This document shows positions 34,034-42,781 of a stretch of 64,000 nt of DNA, in pieces. Both the position numbers and the translations under genes were made by a program. How positions within the stretch are numbered: position 1 is the first letter of the stretch; each line of letters begins with the position of its first letter. The notes beneath the pieces were generated by a model, which was not told the DNA's origin, searched no databases, and was given only the letters and a program-made list of their open reading frames with translations. This stretch comes from Rhodoplanes tepidamans (lineage in GTDB: Bacteria > Pseudomonadota > Alphaproteobacteria > Rhizobiales > Xanthobacteraceae). The stretch spans positions 1 to 64,000 of the forward strand of contig NZ_JAUSUJ010000032.1 in assembly GCF_030813915.1 (NCBI RefSeq), read 5' to 3'.

Positions 34034-34602
34034 GTCAGGTCACCCAGCAGGGAGCGCATCCGGTTCATGGCAAGACGCAGACGCGACTTGACGGTTCCGA
34101 GCGGGATGTCGAGCAGCCCGGCGATGTCGCCGTGCGCCCGCCCCTCGAAGAAGGACAGTTCGACGATGCGGCGCTGCTCGCCCGGCAGATGATCGAGCGC
34201 CGCCCGCACCCGCTTCTGCCGCTCGCCCGCCTCCATGTCGTGGTCGGGCGGCGGCGCCAGCTCGGGCTCCGGCTCCTCCGCCATGGCGTGCAGCATCTCG
34301 CGGCGCTGCCGGCGCGCCGCGTCGATGCGCAGGTTGCGGGCGATGGCGAAGATCCAGGCGGAGGCGCCGGCCTTCGACGCGTCGAACAGCGCGGCCTTGC
34401 GCCACACCGTGACCAGCGTCTCCTGGGCCAGCTCCTCGGCGAGGTCGGCCGCCGTGCCGGACCGCATCAGGAAGGCCTTCACGCGCGGCGCGAAATGGGC
34501 GAACAGCGCCGCGAACGCCTCACGATCGGCCCGCGCCGCGATCGCCTCGATCAACCGGTCGTGGTCCCGCACGCTCCCCTTGGCTCCCTCGACGATCGCC
34601 AT
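34030..34602 (-). CDS. rpoE: RNA polymerase ECF sigma factor RpoE (ChrR-partnered)
   Basis: 190 residues, start MAIVEGAKGSVRDHD. Region 2 (FAALFAHFAPRVKAFLMRSG, AEELAQETLVTVWRKAALFD, SAWIFAIARNLRIDAARR) and region 4 (LDHLPGEQRRIVELSFFEGRAHGDIAGLLDIPLGTVKSRLRLA) are complete. The ECF11-type pairing with ChrR is clear. A matching TGATCC-N18-TAATG promoter lies upstream on the same strand, showing probable autoregulation. It is divergent from the flavoprotein-DUF1365-CFA operon. Confidence 0.94.
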   Translation of the reverse strand: MAIVEGAKGSVRDHDRLIEAIAARADREAFAALFAHFAPRVKAFLMRSGTAADLAEELAQETLVTVWRKAALFDASKAGASAWIFAIARNLRIDAARRQRREMLHAMAEEPEPELAPPPDHDMEAGERQKRVRAALDHLPGEQRRIVELSFFEGRAHGDIAGLLDIPLGTVKSRLRLAMNRMRSLLGDLT

Positions 34603-34712
34603 CCCCTCCCCCGTGCGGCACGGCCCGGGCGGCCGGCCACGGTCGAGCAGCGCCGCGACGGCGCCCGCCGGAAGAGACTGACCGGGAATGGCGGTTCGAA
34701 CAAGCATGACCC

Positions 34713-34741
34713 CATTACGGAGGCTCCCGCGGCTTGGATCA
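34713..34741 (-). promoter_or_regulatory. RpoE-type promoter of rpoE-chrR
   Basis: On the minus strand TGATCC (34741-34736), an 18-bp spacer and TAATG (34717-34713) match the RpoE/ChrR-regulon form TGATCC-N18-TAAnn known from Rhodobacter. It is 111 nt before the rpoE start. Confidence 0.75.
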
Positions 34742-34762
34742 CCCGGACCCGCCCGGCCGCGG

Positions 34763-34791
34763 TGATCCAGCGCCGCCGGCCCGGCGTAATG
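34763..34791 (+). promoter_or_regulatory. RpoE-type promoter of the flavoprotein-DUF1365-CFA operon
   Basis: TGATCC (34763-34768), an 18-bp spacer and TAATG (34787-34791) are identical in both boxes to the promoter on the other strand. The two -35 boxes are 21 bp apart, back to back. The ATG of the first gene is 55 nt downstream. Confidence 0.75.
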
Positions 34792-34845
34792 CGTCCGAAC
34801 CCGCCGGTAGCCGGCTCGGCACGCATCGGGGGTCAGGGGGCGAGA

Positions 34846-36210
34846 ATGGACGACAGCGAGGGGCCGCGCCTGAATGTCGCGGTGGTCGGCACCGGCATCT
34901 CCGGCATGGCGGCCGCCTGGCTGCTGTCGCAGCGCCACGACGTCACGGTCTACGAGCGGGCCGACCGCATCGGCGGCCACTCCAACACGGTGCGGACCCC
35001 GCCGCAGCACGGCGGCCTCCCGGTCGACACCGGCTTTATCGTCTATAACGAGACGACCTATCCCAACCTCACCGCCCTCTTCCGCCATCTCGACGTGCCG
35101 ACCCAGGCGACCGACATGTCGCTCGCCGTGTCGCTCGACGACGGCGCGCTGGAATACGGCGGCGGCAGCTTCGGCGCCCTCCTGGCGCAGAAGCGCAACC
35201 TGCTGCGGCCGCGCTTCTGGTCGATGCTGGCCGGGCTCGTGCGCTTCTATCGCCGGGCGCCGCGCGACGCCGGCGCGCTCGACGAGGTGCACGTCACGCT
35301 CGGCGACTATCTCAAGCGGCACGGCTACTCGCGCGCCTTCCGGGACGACCACCTGCTGCCGATGGCGGGCGCCATCTGGTCGGCCGCCCCACAGGAGATG
35401 ATGGAGTACCCGGCCGCGGCCTTCATCCGCTTCCACGAGAACCACGGCCTCCTGAAGATCGTCGACCGCCCGGTGTGGCGCACCGTGGTGGGCGGCAGCA
35501 CGCGCTACGTGGAACGTCTCACCGCCTCGTTCCGCGACCGCATCCGGCTCGACTGCGGCGCCGCCGCGATCCGGCGCCACGCGACCGGCGTCACCGTGAT
35601 CGACCAGAACGGCATGGCGCAGGCCTTCGACCATGTCGTGATCGCGACCCATGCCGACCAGGCGTTGGGGCTGCTCGCCGACCCCACCCTCGACGAGCGT
35701 GCGCTGCTCGGCGCCTTCCGCTACACTCGCAACGTCGCCGTTCTCCACACGGATGACAGCCTGATGCCGAAGCGGCGCGCCGCCTGGTCGAGCTGGAACG
35801 TGATCGGGACCCGCACGGGACCCGACGACAGGCCCCGCGTCACCGTCACCTACTGGATGAACCGGCTGCAGAACCTCCCCGAGGCGACGCCGCTGTTCGT
35901 GACGCTCAATCCGCCGCGCCCGCCGAAACCCGGCACCCTGATCCAGACCGAGATCTACGAGCACCCGCTGTTCGATCTCGCCGCCTATGCGGCGCAGCGC
36001 CAGCTGTGGTCGCTGCAGGGCGTCGGCAACACCTGGTACTGCGGCGCCCATTTCGGCGCCGGCTTCCACGAGGACGGGCTGCAGGCCGGCCTCGCCGTCG
36101 CCGAGGCGATCGGCGGCGTGCGCCGGCCGTGGACCGTCGCGAACGAGAGCGGCCGCATTCCGCTCGATCCGGCGCGCGTGCGCGTGCCGCAACCGACGCT
36201 GCCGGCATGA
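34846..36210 (+). CDS. FAD-dependent amine oxidase-like oxidoreductase
   Basis: 454 residues. N-terminal FAD-binding VAVVGTGISGMAAAWLLSQRHDVTVYERADRIGGHSNTV (Gly-X-Gly-X2-Gly, then GGH). The C-terminal motif VGNTWYCGAHFGAGFHEDGLQAGLAVAEAIGG closes the FAD site. It belongs to the group found beside DUF1365 and CFA-type genes in RpoE-ChrR regulons. In Rhodobacter such genes have been linked to singlet-oxygen defence and furan or cyclopropane fatty acids, so it probably oxidises or desaturates an acyl substrate. The stop overlaps the next start (ATGA). Confidence 0.9.
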   Translation: MDDSEGPRLNVAVVGTGISGMAAAWLLSQRHDVTVYERADRIGGHSNTVRTPPQHGGLPVDTGFIVYNETTYPNLTALFRHLDVPTQATDMSLAVSLDDGALEYGGGSFGALLAQKRNLLRPRFWSMLAGLVRFYRRAPRDAGALDEVHVTLGDYLKRHGYSRAFRDDHLLPMAGAIWSAAPQEMMEYPAAAFIRFHENHGLLKIVDRPVWRTVVGGSTRYVERLTASFRDRIRLDCGAAAIRRHATGVTVIDQNGMAQAFDHVVIATHADQALGLLADPTLDERALLGAFRYTRNVAVLHTDDSLMPKRRAAWSSWNVIGTRTGPDDRPRVTVTYWMNRLQNLPEATPLFVTLNPPRPPKPGTLIQTEIYEHPLFDLAAYAAQRQLWSLQGVGNTWYCGAHFGAGFHEDGLQAGLAVAEAIGGVRRPWTVANESGRIPLDPARVRVPQPTLPA

Positions 36211-36992
36211 CCGGGTCCGCCGCCGTCCGATCCGCCGTCTACACGGGGGCCGTGGTCCACCGCCGCCTGAAGCCGCGGGCGCACGCGCTGCGCTACCGCT
36301 GCTTCTGGATGCTGCTCGATCTCGACGAGATCGACGCCCTCGCGGCGACGCTGCGACTGTTCTCGCGCGACCGGTTCAACCTGTTCACGTTCCGGAACGC
36401 CGACCACGGCGCCGGCACCGAGGAGCCGCTGCGCGCCCAGGTCGACCGCATGCTGGCCGAGGCCGGCATCGACCTCGCCGGCGGCTCGGTGCAGATCCTC
36501 ACGATGCCGCGGGTGCTCGGCTACGTGTTCAATCCGCTCAGCGTCTATTTCTGCCGACGCGCCGACGCGACGCTCGCCGCCGTGCTGTACGAGGTCACCA
36601 ACACGTTCGGGGACCGCCACTCCTATCTCATCCCGGTGGAACCGGAGGCGGACGGGACCGTTCGCCAGACGTGCGACAAGCTGTTCTACGTGTCGCCGTT
36701 CATGGACATGGATCTGCGCTACGCGTTCCGCGTGTCGCCGCCCGACCGCGACGTCGCGGTGGCGATCCGGGCCGACGCCGCGGGCGAGCCCGTGATCGTC
36801 GCCGCGCTGACCGGCCGGCGCCGCGCGCTCTCCGACGGAACCCTGCTGAAGACGTTCCTGGCGCATCCGCTGATCACCTGGAAGGTGATCGCCGCGATCC
36901 ACTGGGAGGCCCTGAAGCTGTGGCGCAAGGGCGTCGGCCTGCGGCCCCATCAGGCGCCGCCGGCCCGGCCCGTCACCATCGTGCGGACCTGA
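36207..36992 (+). CDS. DUF1365 domain protein
   Basis: 261 residues. The DUF1365 core is seen in VVHRRLKPRAHALRYRCFWMLLDLDE, LTMPRVLGYVFNPLSVYFCRRAD, EVTNTFGDRHSYLIP and DKLFYVSPFMDMDLRYAFRV. C-terminal PLITWKVIAAIHWEALKLWRKG. No biochemical function is firmly known; it is nearly always between an amine-oxidase-like flavoprotein and a CFA-type methyltransferase, as here. The start overlaps the flavoprotein stop by four bases and 62 bp separate it from the next gene. Confidence 0.92.
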   Translation: MTGSAAVRSAVYTGAVVHRRLKPRAHALRYRCFWMLLDLDEIDALAATLRLFSRDRFNLFTFRNADHGAGTEEPLRAQVDRMLAEAGIDLAGGSVQILTMPRVLGYVFNPLSVYFCRRADATLAAVLYEVTNTFGDRHSYLIPVEPEADGTVRQTCDKLFYVSPFMDMDLRYAFRVSPPDRDVAVAIRADAAGEPVIVAALTGRRRALSDGTLLKTFLAHPLITWKVIAAIHWEALKLWRKGVGLRPHQAPPARPVTIVRT

Positions 36993-37054
36993 ATCGTACG
37001 GACCCGAACCATGCGTCACGGACGCGTGCGAAATCGAATGTTGCGGAGTGGAGC

Positions 37055-38311
37055 ATGAGCCACGTCTCTCCCTGCGACGCCGGTCGCGTCGCGTCCGAGA
37101 CCTGCACGGCGGCCGCCGTGCTGCGCCGTCGCCGGTCGATCGCCCATCATCTGCTCGCCCGGGTGCTGCGCCGCCTCGACGTCGGCAGCCTCACCGTCGA
37201 GCTGCCGACCGGCGAGCGGATCGAGCATCGCGGCCGGCGGCCCGGCACCGCGGCGACCTGGATCCTGCACCGCTGGCGGCCGCTGTGGCGGGTGCTGTGG
37301 CGCGGCGATCTCGGCTTCGCCGAATCCTACATGGACGGCGACTGGTCGACCCCCGACCTGCCCGCCCTGCTGACCCTGTTCTCGGAGAACGACACCGGGC
37401 TGGCCGACGTCTATGCCGGCCTGCGCACCGAGCGCCTCGTCGACCGGCTGCGTCACCGCAAGCGCGCCAACACGAAGCGCGGCAGCCGCCGCAACATCGC
37501 CGCCCATTACGACCTCGGCAACGCCTTCTACGCCGCCTGGCTCGACCGCAGCATGACCTACTCGTCGGCGATCTACACGGCCGGCACGCAGTCGCTGGAG
37601 GACGCGCAGCGCGAGAAGCTCGACCGCATCGTGGCGCTGCTCGGCCTCGCCGGCGGCGAGCACGTGCTGGAGATCGGCTGCGGCTGGGGCGCGCTCGCCG
37701 CCCGGATGGCCGAGGCCGGCTGCCGGGTGACCGGCCTCACTTTGTCGTCCGAGCAGCTCGCCCTGGCGCGGCAGCGGCTCGCCGCGGCCGGCCACGGCAC
37801 CGCCTGCGACCTGCGCCTGCAGGACTATCGCGACGTCGACGGCACCTTCGACCGCATCGTGTCGATCGAGATGATCGAGGCGGTGGGCGAGAAGTACTGG
37901 CCGGTCTATTTCGAGACGCTGTTCGCCCGGCTGAAGGCCGGCGGCAGCGCCGTGATCCAGGCCATCACCATCGAGGCGAGCCGGTTCGACAGCTACCGCC
38001 GGAACCCGGACTTCATCCAGCGCTACGTCTTCCCGGGCGGCATGCTGCCGACCCGCGCCATGATGATCGAGCACGCCCGGCGGGCCGGCCTCGTGCCGAC
38101 CGACGAGACGGCCTTCGGCCAGAGCTACGCCCGGACGCTGGCCGAGTGGCGGCACCGCTTCCTGGCCGCCTGGCCGGCGATCGAGCCGCACGGCTTCGAC
38201 CGCCGCTTCCGCCGCATGTGGGAGTACTACCTCGCCTATTGCGAGACCGGCTTCCGTCTCGGCGTCATCGACGTCGGCCTGTTCCGCTTCGCCAAGCCGA
38301 CGTCGGCTTAG
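37055..38311 (+). CDS. CFA-synthase-family methyltransferase of the RpoE operon
   Basis: 418 residues. N-terminal domain with GDLGFAESYMDGDWSTPDL; SAM-binding LEIGCGWGALAARMAEAG; YVFPGGMLPTRAMM; and WEYYLAYCETGFRLG. It has the Cys equivalent to Cfa Cys354, but the Cfa bicarbonate-site residues are altered: Cys139 is Ser (MTYSSAIYT), FEH is IEA, His266 is Gln. It is therefore likely a variant acyl methyltransferase and not a plain cyclopropane synthase. Last gene of the operon. Confidence 0.88.
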   Translation: MSHVSPCDAGRVASETCTAAAVLRRRRSIAHHLLARVLRRLDVGSLTVELPTGERIEHRGRRPGTAATWILHRWRPLWRVLWRGDLGFAESYMDGDWSTPDLPALLTLFSENDTGLADVYAGLRTERLVDRLRHRKRANTKRGSRRNIAAHYDLGNAFYAAWLDRSMTYSSAIYTAGTQSLEDAQREKLDRIVALLGLAGGEHVLEIGCGWGALAARMAEAGCRVTGLTLSSEQLALARQRLAAAGHGTACDLRLQDYRDVDGTFDRIVSIEMIEAVGEKYWPVYFETLFARLKAGGSAVIQAITIEASRFDSYRRNPDFIQRYVFPGGMLPTRAMMIEHARRAGLVPTDETAFGQSYARTLAEWRHRFLAAWPAIEPHGFDRRFRRMWEYYLAYCETGFRLGVIDVGLFRFAKPTSA

Positions 38312-38319
38312 TCGCGCCG

Positions 38320-40029
38320 TCAGGCCGCCGCGGCGTCGTCGGCGCGGACGCGGGCGAGGAAGCGCCCGACCTCGGCCTGCAGGGTGCCCGAGTGCCGCGA
38401 CAGGGCCTTGGCCGCCTCGTCGATGCCGGCCGCCGAACGGCCGGCGTCGCGCGCCGTGGTCTCGACCAGGCCGATGCCGCGCGACACCTCGCTGGTGCCG
38501 GTCGCCGCCTGCTCGACATTGCGGGCGATCTCGCCGGTCGCCGCGGTCTGCTCCTCCACGGCCGACGCGATGGTGGCGCTGATGCTGCTCATCTGCTCCA
38601 TCACGCCGGTGATCGAGGCGATCGCCTTGACGGTCTCGGCGGTCGCCGCCTGAACGGTGGAGATGCGGTTCGAGATGTCCTCGGTCGCCTTGGCGGTCTG
38701 GCCGGCGAGCGACTTCACCTCGGAGGCGACGACCGCGAAGCCCTTTCCGGCCTCGCCGGCGCGCGCCGCCTCGATGGTGGCGTTGAGCGCCAGCAGGTTG
38801 GTCTGCGCCGCGATGGCGTTGATCAGCGCGACGATCTCGCCGATGCCGTCGACGTTCTCGGACAGCTTGCCGATCAGCGCCGTGGTCTGGCGCGCCTCGG
38901 TGTCGGCCCGGCCGGCGATGCCGCGCGAGCGCTCGACCTGCGACGCGATCTCGCGGATCGAGGCGGAGAGCTGCTGGGTCGCCGCGGCGACGGTCTGGAC
39001 GTTGGCCGAGGCCTCCTCGGCGGCGCTCGCCACCGTGGTGGCCTGCGTGCTGCCCTGGTCGGCGTCGGCCGCCATGCGTGTGGCGGCGGACTGCATACGC
39101 TCGGCGGCGCCGCCGACCGCGTCGACCACGGTGCCGACCTCCGCCTCGAAGCGATCGGCGAGCGCGATCAGCGCGGCCCGCCGCTCGGCCCGCGCCGCCT
39201 CGCGCTGGCGCTCCTGGGCGCCGCGCAGGTGCTCCGCCTCGACCATGCTGTCCTTGAACACCTGCACGGCCTTCGCCATGGCGCCGATCTCGTTGCGCCG
39301 CTCGGCCTCCGGAAAGGCGACCGAGGTGTCGCCCGCCGCCAGCGCCGCCATCTTGCCGCGCAGGGCGTCGAGCGAGCGCACGATGCCGCGGTTGATCAGG
39401 AAGGCGATCAGCACCAGCGCGGCGATCAGGGCCGCCGCCGTGCCGGCGAGCTTCACCATGAAGCCCCGATAGACGGCGTCGATGTCGTCGGTGTAGACGC
39501 CGGTGCCGAGGATGATGCCGAGCGGCTGGTAGCGCTGGACGTAGTTGGTCTTCTGCAGCGGCACGTCGGAGCCGAGCTTCGGCCACATCCAGCGCACGAT
39601 GGCGCTCTCCTGGCGCTGCATCGTCTCGACGATCTCGCGGACGAAGTGCTTTCCGGTCTTGTCCTGGAGCCCGCTGCGGTCGGTGCCGACCGCCTTGTGG
39701 TTCGACGGATTGGCGACCGAGACGCCCTTCAGGTCGTAGGCGAACATGTAGTCGGCGCCGCCGTTGTAATACATCGCGTGGATGGCGTCGCGGAACCGGG
39801 CCAGCGCCTCGTCGCGGGTGAGCCGGCCCTTCTCGACCTCGGCGTTCAATCCCTTGGCGAGACCGACGCCAGCCTCCACCACGCCGCGCAGCAGGCCGAT
39901 GCGGTCGTCGACCATCCGCTGATACGCGAAGGTGCTGGAGAGCCCGATCATCACGATCGGCACCAGGGTCGCCACCACCACCAGGGCCCACAGCTTGGCC
40001 CGGATCGAAAAGTCGCCCAAACGAAACAT
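38320..40029 (-). CDS. Methyl-accepting chemotaxis protein
   Basis: 569 residues. TM1 about 12-33, a periplasmic single-Cache domain ([37 protein letters not shown]), TM2 about 190-212 ([21 protein letters not shown]), HAMP, then the MCP signalling domain with hairpin tip [29 protein letters not shown]. No C-terminal CheR-docking pentapeptide. The stop is 9 bp from that of the convergent CFA gene. The ligand is unknown; small organic acids are typical for this Cache type. Confidence 0.94.
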   Translation of the reverse strand: MFRLGDFSIRAKLWALVVVATLVPIVMIGLSSTFAYQRMVDDRIGLLRGVVEAGVGLAKGLNAEVEKGRLTRDEALARFRDAIHAMYYNGGADYMFAYDLKGVSVANPSNHKAVGTDRSGLQDKTGKHFVREIVETMQRQESAIVRWMWPKLGSDVPLQKTNYVQRYQPLGIILGTGVYTDDIDAVYRGFMVKLAGTAAALIAALVLIAFLINRGIVRSLDALRGKMAALAAGDTSVAFPEAERRNEIGAMAKAVQVFKDSMVEAEHLRGAQERQREAARAERRAALIALADRFEAEVGTVVDAVGGAAERMQSAATRMAADADQGSTQATTVASAAEEASANVQTVAAATQQLSASIREIASQVERSRGIAGRADTEARQTTALIGKLSENVDGIGEIVALINAIAAQTNLLALNATIEAARAGEAGKGFAVVASEVKSLAGQTAKATEDISNRISTVQAATAETVKAIASITGVMEQMSSISATIASAVEEQTAATGEIARNVEQAATGTSEVSRGIGLVETTARDAGRSAAGIDEAAKALSRHSGTLQAEVGRFLARVRADDAAAA

Positions 40030-40263
40030 GGAAACTACCTGCCTGAAACGGGAGCCTGTGGGCACCCTAGGCCGGGACGCATAACAACGGGTTACCACCA
40101 CCGGGCGAGTTCGAGGCGAGTTTGCGGACCGGATGCGCCGCGGAACCCGGCGCACGGGTTCGGGGCGGCGCTCTCGCGCCGCCCCGAGTCAGACCCGGTC
40201 AGACCTGCCGCGGCACCACCGGCGCCCGCGCGTGACGCGCGCGCCGGGGCCGCGACTCCGGTC

Positions 40264-41232
40264 TCACTGCTTCGGGATGCCGGCCTTCTCGATGACGGCG
40301 CCCCACTTGGCGATGTCGTCCGCGAGGCGCTTCGACAGCTCCGCCGGCGAGGTCGGGCGCGCCGTGATGCCGAGCTCGAGCAGGCGCTTCTTCACGTCGG
40401 CGTCGCCCAGGACCTCGCGCAGCGCCGTGTTGAGGGTGTCGATCACGGCCGGCGGCGTGCCCTTCGGCGCGAACAGCGCGTTCCACGAGGTCACGTCGTA
40501 GTCCTTGACGCCCGATTCGATCACGGTCGGCACGTCGGGCAGGATCTCGGAGCGCTCCGGGCCGGTGGTGGCGAGCGGCCGGATCTTGTTGTCCAGCAGG
40601 TTCGACTTCATCGCCGCGTAGGTGTCGATCATCACGTTCACGTCGTCGCGCAGCAGCGCGATGATCACCTCCGGCGTGTTGCGGTAGGGCACGATGTAGA
40701 AGTTCAGCCCGGTCTGCGACTTGAACAGCTCGCCCGAGAGGTTCTGGGTGCTGCCGACATTGATGGTGCCGACGTTCAGCTTGCCGGGATTCTTCTTCCC
40801 GTACTCGAGCACGTCGGCGAGCGTCTTGTAGGGCGAGGCGGCGTTGACCCCGAGGATGAAGTCGAAGGTGCCGAGGATCGAGATCGGCATGAAGTCCTTC
40901 ACCGGGTCGTAGGGCAGGCTCTTGAACAGCGGCACCGACACGGCGTTGCCGTTGGACAGCAGCGTCAGCGTGTAGCCGTCGGCCGGGGCGGAGAGCGCGG
41001 CGCGCGCCGAGGCGATGCCGCCGGCGCCCGGCATGTTCTCGATGATGAAGCGCTGGCCGAGCTTCTGGCCGAGCTTCTCGGTGACGATGCGCACCGTCAG
41101 GTCGGCGACGCCGCCGGCCCCGAACGGCACCGTGACGCGCACCGGCCGGTCCGGATAGGTCTGGGCGACGGCCGCGCCGGCGAACAGGGTGGTGGCGGCG
41201 ACGGCGAGCAGGGTGGCCAGGGTTCTTCGCAT
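40264..41232 (-). CDS. Bug-family (TctC-like) solute-binding protein
   Basis: 322 residues. Signal peptide about 1-23 (LLAVAATTLFAGAAVA). Bug/TctC fold: YPDRPVRVTVPFGAGGVADLTVRIV, IENMPGAGGIASARAALSAPADGYTLTLLSNGN, NAASPYKTLADVLEYGKKNPGKLNVGT, VPYRNTPEVIIALLRDDVNVMID and GTPPAVIDTLNTALREVL. Such periplasmic proteins bind carboxylates for tripartite tricarboxylate transporters. No tctA/tctB is in the window, so it is an orphan receptor or works with a distant transporter. Confidence 0.93.
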   Translation of the reverse strand: MRRTLATLLAVAATTLFAGAAVAQTYPDRPVRVTVPFGAGGVADLTVRIVTEKLGQKLGQRFIIENMPGAGGIASARAALSAPADGYTLTLLSNGNAVSVPLFKSLPYDPVKDFMPISILGTFDFILGVNAASPYKTLADVLEYGKKNPGKLNVGTINVGSTQNLSGELFKSQTGLNFYIVPYRNTPEVIIALLRDDVNVMIDTYAAMKSNLLDNKIRPLATTGPERSEILPDVPTVIESGVKDYDVTSWNALFAPKGTPPAVIDTLNTALREVLGDADVKKRLLELGITARPTSPAELSKRLADDIAKWGAVIEKAGIPKQ

Positions 41233-41433
41233 GCGGGTCCTCCTGTGCGGGAAGCAGGCCCGCGCCCGCACGGACGGGGCCTCGACGGGACGGCGCCCGG
41301 GCGGGCGCCGACGGGGGATCGCGTCCCGCGGCTCGGGGGAGCGCGGGCTTCGGTCGCGGTCTACCGGCGAACCGTTTCGAATTGGAGAACATTCGGCCGC
41401 CGGCGGGCGGGGCAGATCGCCGCAGCCTACACG

Positions 41434-42558
41434 TCACACCGGCGGCACGTCACCCCGGGTCCAGCCGGCCGTGACGGCGGCCGCGTGGTCGGCGAATCGC
41501 CGCTCGGCGACGGCGGCGCGCACGCCCTGCATCAGGGTCTGGAAATAGGCGATGTTGACGACGCTCAGATACATGGCGCCGAGCGTCTCGTTGGCCCGGA
41601 TCAGGTGGTGAAGATAGGCGCGCGGCACCTCGCGGGCGATGCGGCACGGGCTCTCCGGATCGAGCGGCCGCGGGTCCTCCTGGTGGCGTGCGTTCTTCAG
41701 GTTCACCGGCCCGAAGCGCGTGTAGGCGAGGCCGTGGCGGCCGTTGCGGGTCGGCAGCACGCAGTCGAACATGTCGACGCCGCGCGCCACGGCTTTCAGG
41801 AGATCGTCCGGCGTGCCGACGCCCATCAGGTAGCGCGGCCGGTCGGCGGGCAGCAGCGGCGCCACCTCCTCGATCATCGCTAGCATGGTCTCCTGCGGCT
41901 CGCCGACCGCCAGCCCGCCGATGGCGTAGCCCTGGAAGTCCATGGCGACGAGCTCGCGCGCGCTCTCGCGCCGCAGGGCGACGTCGTCGCCGCCCTGGAC
42001 GATGGCGAACAGGGCGCGGCCGCTGGCGAGGTCGGGCGCGAAGGCGCGCTTGCAGCGTTCCGCCCAGCGCAACGAGAGCCGCATCGCCCGGTCGAGCTCG
42101 GCCCGCTCGGCCGGCAGCGCCACGCACTCGTCGAGCTGCATGGCGATGTCGGAGCCGAGCAGCCGCTGGATCTCGACGGCGCGCTCCGGCGAGAGCGCGA
42201 CGATCGCCCCGTCGACATGCGACCGGAACGTGACGCCCTGCTCGTCGACCTTGCGCAGCTCGGACAGCGACATCACCTGGAAGCCGCCCGAGTCGGTGAG
42301 GATCGGGCCCGGCCAGCCCATGAAAGCGTGCAGCCCGCCGAGCTTGGCGATGCGCTCGGCGCCGGGGCGCAGCATCAGGTGGTAGGTGTTGGACAGCACG
42401 ATGTCGGCGCCCGCCTCGCGCACCTCGTGCCAGTGCACGCCCTTCATGGCGGCCTGCGTCCCCACCGGCATGAAGGCGGGCGTCCGCACCGTGCCGTGCG
42501 GCGTCTCGAGCGACCCGAGGCGCGCGGCGCCGTCGGTGGCGAGGAGAGAGAACTTCAC
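41434..42558 (-). CDS. tgt: tRNA-guanine transglycosylase
   Basis: 374 residues from GTG. Exchanges G34 for preQ1 in GUN tRNAs. Substrate and nucleophile regions are conserved: TDSGGFQVMSLSELRKV, QGGDDVALRRES, GLAVGEPQETM, LPTRNGRHGLAYTR. The usual C-terminal zinc site C-x-C-x2-C-x-His is degraded: PLDPESPCRIARE retains only one of the three Cys, although YLHHLIRANE follows normally. Queuosine partner queA is about 5.7 kb further right, with unrelated genes between. Confidence 0.94.
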   Translation of the reverse strand: MKFSLLATDGAARLGSLETPHGTVRTPAFMPVGTQAAMKGVHWHEVREAGADIVLSNTYHLMLRPGAERIAKLGGLHAFMGWPGPILTDSGGFQVMSLSELRKVDEQGVTFRSHVDGAIVALSPERAVEIQRLLGSDIAMQLDECVALPAERAELDRAMRLSLRWAERCKRAFAPDLASGRALFAIVQGGDDVALRRESARELVAMDFQGYAIGGLAVGEPQETMLAMIEEVAPLLPADRPRYLMGVGTPDDLLKAVARGVDMFDCVLPTRNGRHGLAYTRFGPVNLKNARHQEDPRPLDPESPCRIAREVPRAYLHHLIRANETLGAMYLSVVNIAYFQTLMQGVRAAVAERRFADHAAAVTAGWTRGDVPPV

Positions 42559-42653
42559 GCGGACACGCCTTCGGAACCGGGGGGTGGTGGACGGGACGCC
42601 GTTCTAGGCGGCGGGGCCGCGGCGGGCAAGCGGGAGGGAATCCCCCTGCCGCG

Positions 42654-42773
42654 GTCGTCCCGGGGCGCGCCGCAGGCGCGAGCCCGGGACCCACACGCCC
42701 GGTGCCGGCGGCTCACGCGAGACAGGGGCTATGGGTTCCGGGCTCGGCGCTGGCGCGCCGCCCCGGAACGACC
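42654..42773. repeat. Palindromic repeat C-like pair
   Basis: GGTCGTCCCGGGGCGCGC with GCGCGAGCCCGGGACCCA is mirrored by TGGGTTCCGGGCTCGGC with GCCGCCCCGGAACGACC. It lies between tgt and the radical SAM gene. Confidence 0.6.
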
Positions 42774-42781
42774 AGCCCCCC

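Noticed and set aside
37048-41883. Very long open frame (over 1600 codons) on the plus strand
   Set aside because: It runs through the CFA gene in another frame and antisense to the chemoreceptor, Bug and tgt genes. Its translation is Arg/Gly/His-rich with no motif; it is a GC-bias shadow.
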